NCBI RefSeq assembly: GCF_005796105.1 | Contig: NZ_VAUO01000014.1 | Span: forward strand, 1-64,000 | Direction: 5' to 3' | DNA length: 64,000 bases | Source of the DNA: Pseudomonas mosselii | Lineage (GTDB): Bacteria; Pseudomonadota; Gammaproteobacteria; Pseudomonadales; Pseudomonadaceae | Shown here: in pieces, positions 16,217 to 23,993 of the stretch | Numbering within the stretch: position 1 is the first letter of the stretch | Layout of the letters: each line of letters starts with the position of its first letter | Notes under the pieces: generated by a model | Told to the model about the DNA's origin: nothing | The model's database searches: none | Seen by the model: the letters and a program-made list of their open reading frames with translations, nothing else | Made by a program: the position numbers and the translations under genes

Positions 16217-17035
16217 TTACCCTTCACCAAGCAGGAAGTTCCCGTTTTTGTTGCCTGAATCATCGCTTTCGAGGCTTTGGATTTCGGCTTCGTCCTTTAG
16301 GTTCACGCCCGAGAGCTGGCGCCGGCAGGCTTCACGCATCAGATATAGCAGTCGATGGGCGGCCATGCCGTAGCTCAGGCCTTCAAGGCGTACGTTGGAA
16401 ATGCAGTTACGGTAGGCATCGGTCAGGCCGACCTTGGGCGCATAGGTGAAGTATAAGCCCAGGCTGTCGGGGGAACTCAGCCCAGGGCGCTCGCCGATCA
16501 GCATCACGGTCATGCGTGCGCCGAGCAGCTCGCCCACTTCGTCGGCCACTGCCACGCGGCCCTGCTCCACCAGCACCACCGGGGCGCGGCTCCAGCCGTC
16601 GGCGGCGGCCTGTTCGTCGAAACGCGTCAACAGCGGCAGGGTGTGACGGTGTACGGCCAGCGCCGACAGGCCGTCGGCGACGACGATTGCCAAATCGACC
16701 CCGCCGGGGTTGGCCTGAGCGTGCGCGCGCAGTTGCTGGGCTGAGTCCTCGTGCAGGCGCCGGCCCAGGTCGGGTCGTTGCAGGTACTGGTGGCGGTCAC
16801 TGGCGGCGCTGCGCAGCAACAGGCTGTCGCGGCCACGCTCGCTGAGCTGCTGGCGCAGGCTGGCGTGGTCGAAGGGCAGGTGCACGGCGTCGCGGGCTTG
16901 GGCGTGGGCGTACTGGAAATCCAGCTGGGCGCCAGTGGGCAAGCTGATGCCGGTGCGGCCCAGGGCGATACGCGCCGGGGTGAGGTTGCGCAGGGCCAGC
17001 CAAGGGTTTTCAGGGGTGGGGCTGTGTCGGTCCAT
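16217..17035 (-). CDS. eutC: Ethanolamine ammonia-lyase small subunit
   Basis: Light chain of adenosylcobalamin-dependent ethanolamine ammonia-lyase, which splits ethanolamine to acetaldehyde and ammonia. 272 residues, normal length. Family stretches are ARIALGRTGISLPT (N-terminal), DRHQYLQRPDLGRRL, VVADGLSALAVHRH and LIGERPGLSSPDSLGLYFTYAPK, ending with the SNVRLEGLSYGMA segment that contributes to cobalamin binding. It lies 12 nt after eutB and is the last gene of the ethanolamine operon. No microcompartment genes are nearby, so this is the simple cytosolic route. Confidence 0.97.
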   Translation of the reverse strand: MDRHSPTPENPWLALRNLTPARIALGRTGISLPTGAQLDFQYAHAQARDAVHLPFDHASLRQQLSERGRDSLLLRSAASDRHQYLQRPDLGRRLHEDSAQQLRAHAQANPGGVDLAIVVADGLSALAVHRHTLPLLTRFDEQAAADGWSRAPVVLVEQGRVAVADEVGELLGARMTVMLIGERPGLSSPDSLGLYFTYAPKVGLTDAYRNCISNVRLEGLSYGMAAHRLLYLMREACRRQLSGVNLKDEAEIQSLESDDSGNKNGNFLLGEG

Positions 17036-17047
17036 GGTCGGTCGTCC

Positions 17048-18442
17048 CTATGCCAACTGCGCCAGGGCCTGGCGGAAGGCTGGCGGCAGGTTGTCGCCGA
17101 AGCGGATGCGCCCGTCGGCTTGGGTGAAGATGCCGGTGCGCTCGAGCCAGGCCTCGAATTCCGGGCCGGGGCGCAAACCTAGGGTCTGGCGCGCGTACAG
17201 CGCGTCGTGGAACGAGGTGGTCTGGTAGTTGAGCATGATGTCGTCGGAGCCGGGAATGCCCATGATGAAATTGATGCCGGCCACCCCCAGCAGAGTCAGC
17301 AGGGTGTCCATGTCGTCCTGGTCGGCTTCGGCGTGGTTGGTATAGCAGATGTCGCAGCCCATCGGTACGCCCAGCAGCTTGCCGCAGAAGTGGTCTTCGA
17401 GCCCGGCGCGAATGATCTGTTTGCCGTTGTAGAGGTATTCCGGGCCGATGAAACCGACCACGGTGTTGACCAGAAACGGCTTGAAATGCCGTGCCACGGC
17501 ATAGGCACGGGTTTCGCAGGTCTGTTGATCGACGCCATGGTGGGCGTTGGCCGACAGCGCACTGCCTTGGCCGGTTTCAAAGTACATGAGGTTTTGCCCG
17601 ACGCTGCCGCGCTTGAGCGAAAGCCCGGCCTCGTAGCCTTCCTGCAAGACGTTGAGGTTGATGCCAAAGCCGGCGTTGGCCGCCTCGGTGCCGGCGATGG
17701 ATTGGAACACCAGGTCCAGCGGCACGCCGCGGTTGATCGCCTCGATCGAGGTGGTTACGTGGGTGAGTACGCAGGCCTGGGTAGGGATGTCGTAGCGTTG
17801 GATGATGGCGTCGAGCATTTCCAGCAGCGCGCAGATCGAGGCAATGCTGTCGGTGGCTGGGTTGATGCCGATCATGGCGTCGCCATTGCCGTACAACAGG
17901 CCATCGAGAATGCTCGCGGCGATACCGGCGGGCTCGTCGGTGGGGTGATTGGGTTGCAGGCGCGTCGAGAGCCGCCCACGCAGGCCCATGGTGCCGCGAA
18001 ACGCGGTGACTACGCGGATTTTCTGCGCCACCAGCACCAGGTCCTGCACGCGCATGATCTTCGATACCGCCGCTGCCATTTCCGGCGTCAGGCCCGGTGC
18101 CAGGGCGCGTAGGCTGTGTTCATCGGCCTGCTCGCTGAGCAGCCAGTCGCGCAGGCCACCGACGGTCAAGTGGCTGACCGGGGCGAATGCTTGGGTGTCG
18201 TGGGTGTCGACGATCAAGCGGGTGATTTCGTCGTGTTCGTAGGGGATCAGGGCTTCGTTGAGAAAGTGCTTGAGTGGGATGTCGGCCAGGGCCATCTGCG
18301 CGGCGACCCGTTCGCCGTCATTGCTGGCGGCGACGCCGGCCAGGTAATCGCCCGAACGCGCTGGGCTGGCCTTGGCCATCACCTCCTTGAGGCTATCGAA
18401 GCGGTACAGCTGGTTACCAACGGTGTGTACGAAAACGGCCAT
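17048..18442 (-). CDS. eutB: Ethanolamine ammonia-lyase large subunit
   Basis: Catalytic TIM-barrel subunit, 464 residues. Recognisable segments are ITRLIVDTHD near the N-terminus, KIRVVTAFRGTMGLRGRLSTRLQPNHPTD, GLLYGNGDAMIGINPATDS, NLMYFETGQGSALSANAHHGVDQQT and CDICYTNHAEADQDD. The ATG at 18442 (MAVFVHTVG) has GGAGA at good spacing; an upstream in-frame ATG lacks one. It acts with EutC, and acetaldehyde is taken by the aldehyde dehydrogenase encoded first in the operon. Cobalamin must come from elsewhere. Confidence 0.97.
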   Translation of the reverse strand: MAVFVHTVGNQLYRFDSLKEVMAKASPARSGDYLAGVAASNDGERVAAQMALADIPLKHFLNEALIPYEHDEITRLIVDTHDTQAFAPVSHLTVGGLRDWLLSEQADEHSLRALAPGLTPEMAAAVSKIMRVQDLVLVAQKIRVVTAFRGTMGLRGRLSTRLQPNHPTDEPAGIAASILDGLLYGNGDAMIGINPATDSIASICALLEMLDAIIQRYDIPTQACVLTHVTTSIEAINRGVPLDLVFQSIAGTEAANAGFGINLNVLQEGYEAGLSLKRGSVGQNLMYFETGQGSALSANAHHGVDQQTCETRAYAVARHFKPFLVNTVVGFIGPEYLYNGKQIIRAGLEDHFCGKLLGVPMGCDICYTNHAEADQDDMDTLLTLLGVAGINFIMGIPGSDDIMLNYQTTSFHDALYARQTLGLRPGPEFEAWLERTGIFTQADGRIRFGDNLPPAFRQALAQLA

Positions 18443-18456
18443 ACAGAATCTCCAGG

Positions 18457-18481
18457 GCGCCACCGGGCGAACCGGTGGCGC
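18457..18481. promoter_or_regulatory. Perfect 10-bp hairpin between eat and eutB
   Basis: gcgccaccgg (18457-18466) pairs exactly with ccggtggcgc (18472-18481) across a 5-nt loop. It fills most of the gap between the permease stop and the eutB SD on the minus strand and has no T run after it. RNA processing or stability control is more likely than termination. Confidence 0.55.
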
Positions 18482-18491
18482 AAGTCTGCGA

Positions 18492-19940
18492 TCAGTGCAA
18501 GGCCTCTTCGGCCTTCTGGATCGCGGCGAATTCCTCTTCCGGCGTACCGGCTACCAAGTGGTGGCGGCTGTAGAAGGCGAAGTAGGCGATCAGTACCGCG
18601 TAGATCAGCGCTGCACCAATCACTACCCGTGGGTCCACCAGGAAGCCTGCGACCACCGCGATGCAGGCCAGCACCAAGGCGACACCGGAGGTGAAGATGC
18701 CGCCGGGGGTGCGGTACGGACGCTCCATCTTCGGCCGGCGAATGCGCAAGGTGATGTGCGCGGCCATCATCAGCACATAGGACAGCGTAGCGCCGAATAC
18801 CGCCACCAGGATCAGCAGGTCGCCTTGACCCGTGAGCGACAGGGCGAAACCGATCAAGCCCGGAATCACCAAGGCCAGCACCGGGGCCTTGCTTTTGTTG
18901 GTTTCCGAGAGCTTGCGCGGCAGATAGCCTGCACGCGACAGCGCGAAGATCTGCCGCGAATAGGCGTAGATGATCGAGAAGAAGCTGGCGATCAAGCCTG
19001 CCAGCCCGACCAGGTTGACGAAGCCGCCCATCCAGGTGGACCCGCCGTAGGCCTTGGCCAGTGCCTCGACCAGTGGGTTGCCCGAGGACTTCAGGGCTTC
19101 GGCGCCCGCGCCACCTGGGCCCACCACCAGGATCAGCAGGGCAAAGGCCAGCAGTACCAGCATCGCGCCGATCAGGCCGCGCGGCAGGTCACGCTTGGGG
19201 TTCTTGGTTTCTTCTGCGGCCAGCGGCACGCCTTCGACCGCCAGGAAGAACCAGATCGCGTAGGGAATCGCCGCCCACACCCCGACATAGCCGAATGGCA
19301 GGAAGCTGCTTGCACCGACAGCGTCGGTCTTGGCGATGTCGAACAGGTTGGCTGCATCAAAGTGGGGCACCATGGCGATCAGGAACACTGCCAGGGCGAT
19401 GGCCGCGATGGCGGTGATGATGAACATCAGCTTCAGCGCCTCGCCCACCCCGAAGATGTGAATGCCGATGAATACGACGTAGAACGCCAGGTAGATCATC
19501 CAGCCGCCAATCCCGAACAGTGACTCGCAATAGGCGCCAATGAATACGGCGATGGCCGCCGGGGCGATGGCATATTCGATGAGGATCGCGGTACCGGTGA
19601 GAAATCCGCCCCAGGGGCCGAAGGCGCTACGGGCAAAGCCATAACCACCGCCTGCGGTGGGGATCATCGAGGACAGCTCGGCCAGCGAGAAGCACATACA
19701 CAGGTACATGGTCGCCATCAGCAAGGTGGCGAGGAACATCCCGCCCCAGCCGCCTTGGGCCAGGCCGAAGTTCCAGCCGGCGTAGTCGCCGGAGATGACG
19801 TAGGCCACTCCCAGGCCGACCAGCAGTACCCAGCCAGCAGCACCTTTTTTCAGTTCGCGTTGCTGGAAGTAGTCGGAGCCGACTTTTTCGAAGTCGACGG
19901 AGGAGTTTGCCGGCGCGCCGGCGGATTGATCGCTTGGCAT
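18492..19940 (-). CDS. eat: Ethanolamine permease (APC superfamily)
   Basis: 482-residue, 12-span amino acid/polyamine/organocation transporter. The N-terminus has LKKGAAGWVLLVGLGVAYVISGDYAGWNFG, the characteristic glycine-rich first helix, and SMIPTAGGGYGFARSAFGPWGGF lies in the third. Immediate proximity to eutBC and similarity to the Eat transporters known in pseudomonads support ethanolamine import. It lies upstream of eutB in the operon, after a repeat-bearing 215-nt gap behind the aldehyde dehydrogenase gene. Confidence 0.93.
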   Translation of the reverse strand: MPSDQSAGAPANSSVDFEKVGSDYFQQRELKKGAAGWVLLVGLGVAYVISGDYAGWNFGLAQGGWGGMFLATLLMATMYLCMCFSLAELSSMIPTAGGGYGFARSAFGPWGGFLTGTAILIEYAIAPAAIAVFIGAYCESLFGIGGWMIYLAFYVVFIGIHIFGVGEALKLMFIITAIAAIALAVFLIAMVPHFDAANLFDIAKTDAVGASSFLPFGYVGVWAAIPYAIWFFLAVEGVPLAAEETKNPKRDLPRGLIGAMLVLLAFALLILVVGPGGAGAEALKSSGNPLVEALAKAYGGSTWMGGFVNLVGLAGLIASFFSIIYAYSRQIFALSRAGYLPRKLSETNKSKAPVLALVIPGLIGFALSLTGQGDLLILVAVFGATLSYVLMMAAHITLRIRRPKMERPYRTPGGIFTSGVALVLACIAVVAGFLVDPRVVIGAALIYAVLIAYFAFYSRHHLVAGTPEEEFAAIQKAEEALH

Positions 19941-19965
19941 GGATTCACCTGTTTTTTTGAGTTAT

Positions 19966-20152
19966 GGAGCAGCTTCAAGCTGCAAGCGGTAAGTAGAAGC
20001 AGCCCGCGTGAGGCTGCTATCACTTGTCGCCAGAAGCTCGAGACTGCTCTTCTTGGTGATGGGTACTGCATGAAACGAGCCACAAGCGCCAGGAAGCGGC
20101 TTCACAGCGGCCCGCTCTTTCTTGGCGCTTGTAGCTTCAAGCGTGCAACGGG
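19966..20152. repeat. Intergenic repeat with gcttcaagctgcaag motifs
   Basis: The gap between the aldehyde dehydrogenase and eat genes opens and closes with related inverted sequences, agcttcaagctgcaagcgg and cttgtagcttcaagcg. Similar blocks occur at 41850-41916 and 45347-45380. No gene is seen. It may stabilise or cut the polycistronic message. Confidence 0.55.
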
Positions 20153-20155
20153 TGC

Positions 20156-21676
20156 TTAGAAGAAGCCCAGCGGGTTGATGTCGTAGCTCACCAGCAGGTT
20201 CTTGGTCTGCTGATAGTGATCGAGCATCATCTTGTGGGTTTCACGGCCGACGCCGGACTTCTTGTAGCCACCGAACGCGGCATGCGCCGGGTACAGGTGG
20301 TAGCAGTTGGTCCACACACGGCCGGCCTTGATGCCACGGCCCATGCGGTAGGCGCGGTTGATGTCGCGGGTCCATACCCCGGCGCCGAGGCCGAACTCGG
20401 TGTCGTTGGCAATGGCCAGGGCCTCGGCTTCATCCTTGAAGGTGGTGACGCTGACCACCGGGCCGAAGATCTCTTCCTGGAACACGCGCATCTTGTTGTT
20501 GCCCTTGAGCAGCGTCGGCTGGATGTAATAGCCGGTAGCCAGCGAGCCTTCGAGCTGTTCCACCTTGCCGCCGGTCAGCAGCTCTGCGCCTTCTTCCTGG
20601 GCAATCTTCAGGTACGACTGGATCTTCTCGAACTGCTGTTGCGAGGCCTGGGCACCGACCATGGTGTCAGTGTCCAGCGGGTCGCCGCGCTTGATTTGCA
20701 GCACCTTTTTCATCACCACTTCCATGAACTGCGGGTAGATCGACTCCTGCACCAGCGCCCGCGACGGGCAGGTGCATACCTCGCCCTGGTTGAAGAAGGC
20801 CAGCACCATGCCCTCGGCGGCCTTGTCGATGAAGCTTGGCTCGGCCTGCATGATGTCTTCGAAGTACACGTTGGGCGACTTGCCGCCCAGTTCGACGGTG
20901 GACGGAATGATGTTCTCGGCGGCGCACTTCATGATGTGCGAGCCCACCGGGGTGGAGCCGGTGAAGGCGATCTTGGCGATGCGCTTGCTGGTGGCCAAGG
21001 CCTCACCGGCTTCGCGGCCATAGCCTTGCACCACGTTGAGCACGCCCTTGGGCAGCAGGTCGCCGATCAGCTCGAGCAGTACAGTGATGCCCAGCGGTGT
21101 TTGTTCGGCGGGTTTGAGCACCACGCAGTTGCCGGCAGCCAGGGCCGGTGCGAGTTTCCAGGCGGCCATCAGCAGTGGGAAGTTCCACGGGATGATCTGT
21201 CCGACCACGCCCAGCGGCTCGTGGATGTGGTAGGCCACGGTGCTGTCGTTGATCTCGGCGGCGCCGCCTTCCTGGGCGCGGATGCAGCCGGCGAAATAGC
21301 GGAAGTGGTCCACGGCCAGGGGGATGTCGGCATTGAGGGTTTCGCGGATCGGCTTGCCGTTGTCCCAGGTTTCGGTGATCGCCAGCAGTTCGAGGTTCTG
21401 CTCGATGCGATCGGCGATGCGCAGCAGCACGTTGGAGCGGTCCTGGACCGAAGTGCGGCCCCAGGCGTCGGCGGCGGCATGCGCGGCATCCAGGGCTTTT
21501 TCGATGTCTTCGGCAGTGGAGCGAGGGAATTCGGCGATCAGCTGGCCATTTACCGGAGAGGTGTTTTCGAAATATTGCCCTTTCACCGGAGCGACGAACT
21601 CACCACCGATGTAGTTGCCGTAGCGAGTCTTGAAGGAAACCTTCGCACCCTCGGTGCCGGGATGTGCGTAACGCAT
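20156..21676 (-). CDS. NAD-dependent aldehyde dehydrogenase (acetaldehyde oxidation)
   Basis: 506 residues of the ALDH superfamily, closest in feel to ExaC/AldB-type acetaldehyde dehydrogenases. Cofactor residues lie in IIPWNFPLLMAAWK and VLKPAEQTP, with FTGSTPVG following. The general base E262 (VELGGKSPN) and nucleophile C301 (NQGEVCTCPSR) are intact. AGGAGACACACC precedes the ATG. First gene of the ethanolamine operon, with a sigma-54 promoter motif upstream and the activator gene divergent, so it should oxidise acetaldehyde from EutBC to acetate. Confidence 0.93.
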   Translation of the reverse strand: MRYAHPGTEGAKVSFKTRYGNYIGGEFVAPVKGQYFENTSPVNGQLIAEFPRSTAEDIEKALDAAHAAADAWGRTSVQDRSNVLLRIADRIEQNLELLAITETWDNGKPIRETLNADIPLAVDHFRYFAGCIRAQEGGAAEINDSTVAYHIHEPLGVVGQIIPWNFPLLMAAWKLAPALAAGNCVVLKPAEQTPLGITVLLELIGDLLPKGVLNVVQGYGREAGEALATSKRIAKIAFTGSTPVGSHIMKCAAENIIPSTVELGGKSPNVYFEDIMQAEPSFIDKAAEGMVLAFFNQGEVCTCPSRALVQESIYPQFMEVVMKKVLQIKRGDPLDTDTMVGAQASQQQFEKIQSYLKIAQEEGAELLTGGKVEQLEGSLATGYYIQPTLLKGNNKMRVFQEEIFGPVVSVTTFKDEAEALAIANDTEFGLGAGVWTRDINRAYRMGRGIKAGRVWTNCYHLYPAHAAFGGYKKSGVGRETHKMMLDHYQQTKNLLVSYDINPLGFF

Positions 21677-21723
21677 GGTGTGTCTCCTGATCGTTGTGAT
21701 TGTTGCGGAGTTTCAAAGCGTAG

Positions 21724-21739
21724 AGCAAAGCTTGGGCCA
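21724..21739 (-). promoter_or_regulatory. Sigma-54 (-24/-12) promoter of the ethanolamine operon
   Basis: On the minus strand the 16-mer reads TGGCCC-AAGC-TTTGCT, matching the RpoN consensus TGGCAC-N4-TTGCW with one change in the -24 element. It lies 48-63 nt upstream of the aldehyde dehydrogenase start, opposite a gene for a sigma-54 activator. Confidence 0.8.
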
Positions 21740-21795
21740 GCGCCTGGAGTCCCTTGCCAATCAATGACTTGGGTCATTTTTCGGCACGCTGACAG

Positions 21796-21841
21796 GCGCT
21801 GGCGTGCCAGCGCTGGTACAGCGGGAGTGACACTTTGTACC
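21796..21841. promoter_or_regulatory. Inverted repeats, candidate upstream activator sites
   Basis: gcgctggc-gt-gccagcgc (21796-21813) is a perfect palindrome. It is followed by ggtaca (21815-21820) and its inverse tgtacc (21836-21841), 21 bp apart, two helical turns. They lie about 60-115 bp upstream of the predicted -24/-12 promoter, the normal range for enhancer-binding protein sites. Confidence 0.55.
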
Positions 21842-21941
21842 GTTTATGGCGCGCTCGGTGACTAGGTGGTCAGGGCAGCATTGCAAAGCGCACCGGCCTG
21901 GGGGATGCTGGGGGCACGCGTATCTGCGGAGAACAACAAAA

Positions 21942-23927
21942 ATGCAGAGCAACCCTTTCAGCCGCCATGCCCAGCAAGTGCTCACCGTCGCCCACGGCAA
22001 GGCCTGCGGGCCGGGCAGCGACCCTTCGATTGCCCGCTCCTGGCTGCGTTGCCTGGAGGACTACCACCTCGACCCCGAGCGAGCCCAGGCGCCAGTGGTG
22101 CTGGAACATGGCCGCCTGCTGGAGAGCCGTGAGGGCCTGCGCCAGGTGCTGCAGATTGCCGACACCGAGATGAACAGCCTGCACCAGCAGTTGTCCGGGG
22201 CAGGGCATGCGGTGCTGCTCACCGATGCGCGTGGCGTGATCCTCAACTGCGTCACCGCCGCCAGTGAGCGGCGCATCTTCGAGCGTGCCGGGCTGTGGCT
22301 GGGCGCCGACTGGAGCGAGGCCCGCGAAGGCACCAATGGGATCGGCACCTGTCTGGTCGAACGCCAGGCCCTGACCATCCATCAGGATGAGCATTTTCGT
22401 GGTCGCCACACCGGTCTGACCTGCTCGGCCAGCCCGGTATTCGACCCGCATGGCGAGCTGCTGGCGGTGCTCGATGTCTCGTCGGCGCGCCCGGATGTGT
22501 CGCGCCAGAGCCAGTTCCACACCATGGCCTTGGTCAACCTGTCGGCCAAGATGATCGAAAGTTGCTACTTCCTGCGTCATTACGAGCAGCAATGGCTGCT
22601 GCGTTTCCACTTGCAGGCTGAGTCGGTCGGGCTTTTCAGCGAAGGCCTGCTGGCCTTCGACGGCGATGGGCGGATCTGCGCGGCCAACCAGGGCGCGCTG
22701 CACCTGCTTGGGACCGTGCGTGGCGAGCTACTGGGTAAGCCGATGGAGCAGTTCTTTGCCTGTAGCCATGACGCGCTGTTCTGCCGTGCCACGCCCCAAG
22801 GCAGCACAGCCTGGCCTTTGCATACCCGCGATGGGCGGCAGGTGTTCGCCAGCCTGCGGGGCCGGGCACGCACACCGGTGTGGTCGGTGCCGGTGGCGTT
22901 GGGTGAGCCGCGTCGGCTCGTCGAGCCGGGCATCTGCCTACTCGACGCTGCCTTGCAACATGAATTCAGCCGCGCCGTGCGCGTGTTCGAGCGTGATGTG
23001 CCATTGCTGCTGCGGGGCGAGACCGGCTGCGGCAAGGAGGCATTCGCCCAGGCTGTGCACCAGGCCAGTGCGCGTCGGCAGAAGCCCTTCGTGGCTATCA
23101 ATTGTGCGTCGATCCCCGAGAGCTTGATCGAGAGTGAGCTGTTCGGCTACCGGGGCGGCAGTTTCACGGGGGCGCGCAAGGAAGGCATGCGCGGCAAGCT
23201 GTTGCAGGCCGACGGCGGTACGTTGCTGCTGGATGAGATCGGCGACATGCCGTTGGCCTTGCAGACCCGCCTGCTGCGGGTGCTGGAGGAGCGCCAGGTG
23301 GTACCCATCGGCGGCGAGCCGCAGGCGGTGGATGTACGCATCATCAGTGCCACGCACCGTGATTTGCTCGAACGGGTAGCGCAAGGCAGCTTCCGCGAAG
23401 ACCTCTATTACCGCCTCAATGGCCTGGAAGTGTTGCTGCCGGCGCTGCGCGAACGCAGCGACAAGAGCCAGTTGCTGGACGCTCTGCTGCATCAGGAGGC
23501 CGAGGGGCAAACGGTGACCCTCGATCCGGCTGCGCGTCAGGCATTGCTGGCGTTCGACTGGCCGGGCAACGTACGGCAGATGAAGAACGTACTGCGCACC
23601 GTGGTGGCGTTGTGTGAGGAAGGGGTGGTTGGTTTTCATGATCTGCCCGCTGTCATCCGCAGCGCTGCGGTCCCTGTAGGCGCGGCCTTGTGTCGCGAAA
23701 GGGCCGCAGAGTGGCCCCCGATATCCAGCGGCGTTGGCAATTGCGCCGGGGCTGCTGCGCCGCCCTTTCGCGACACAAGGCCGCTCCTACACGCCGAACG
23801 CGATGCGCTGCTCAGCGTGCTCGAGGCAAAACGCTGGCACCTGACCCAGGTCGCGGAGCACCTGGGCATCAGCCGCAACACCCTTTATCGAAAACTGCGT
23901 AAACACGGCATCGCCAGGGCCGGCTGA
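21942..23927 (+). CDS. eatR: Sigma-54-dependent activator of ethanolamine genes (AcoR-like, EatR position)
   Basis: 661 residues. An N-terminal GAF-type sensor (about 50-230, EARQ...ARE GTNGIGTC signature), a PAS-like middle (about 230-330), and an AAA+ domain with Walker A GETGCGKE (about 359), GSFTGA loop (about 406; the family norm is GAFTGA) and Walker B LLLDEIGDM (about 428). The C-terminal Fis-type HTH is WHLTQVAEHLGISRNTLYRKL. Residues about 578-617, between AAA+ and HTH, are encoded by a REP pair. Divergent from the aldehyde dehydrogenase gene, same place as P. aeruginosa eatR (PA4021). The ATG at 21942 has GGAG upstream. Confidence 0.88.
   Translation: MQSNPFSRHAQQVLTVAHGKACGPGSDPSIARSWLRCLEDYHLDPERAQAPVVLEHGRLLESREGLRQVLQIADTEMNSLHQQLSGAGHAVLLTDARGVILNCVTAASERRIFERAGLWLGADWSEAREGTNGIGTCLVERQALTIHQDEHFRGRHTGLTCSASPVFDPHGELLAVLDVSSARPDVSRQSQFHTMALVNLSAKMIESCYFLRHYEQQWLLRFHLQAESVGLFSEGLLAFDGDGRICAANQGALHLLGTVRGELLGKPMEQFFACSHDALFCRATPQGSTAWPLHTRDGRQVFASLRGRARTPVWSVPVALGEPRRLVEPGICLLDAALQHEFSRAVRVFERDVPLLLRGETGCGKEAFAQAVHQASARRQKPFVAINCASIPESLIESELFGYRGGSFTGARKEGMRGKLLQADGGTLLLDEIGDMPLALQTRLLRVLEERQVVPIGGEPQAVDVRIISATHRDLLERVAQGSFREDLYYRLNGLEVLLPALRERSDKSQLLDALLHQEAEGQTVTLDPAARQALLAFDWPGNVRQMKNVLRTVVALCEEGVVGFHDLPAVIRSAAVPVGAALCRERAAEWPPISSGVGNCAGAAAPPFRDTRPLLHAERDALLSVLEAKRWHLTQVAEHLGISRNTLYRKLRKHGIARAG
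23672..23792. repeat. REP pair inside the activator coding sequence
   Basis: Facing REP arms, cctgtaggcgcggccttgtg at one end and cacaaggccgctcctacac at the other, with inner tcgcgaaagggc and gccctttcgcga, lie within the open frame of the sigma-54 activator gene. The frame is kept across the element, giving a linker that contains GAALCRERAAEW and PPFRDTRPLLH. Confidence 0.9.
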
Positions 23928-23993
23928 GCGAAACATCGGGTGCGATTTCCCGCGCCGTGGGCTACCCTGCCTCGACGTTTTGCGAGGTCGAAC

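Noticed and set aside
20216..21865. 549-codon open frame on the + strand
   Set aside because: Antisense to the aldehyde dehydrogenase gene, which has both catalytic residues intact.
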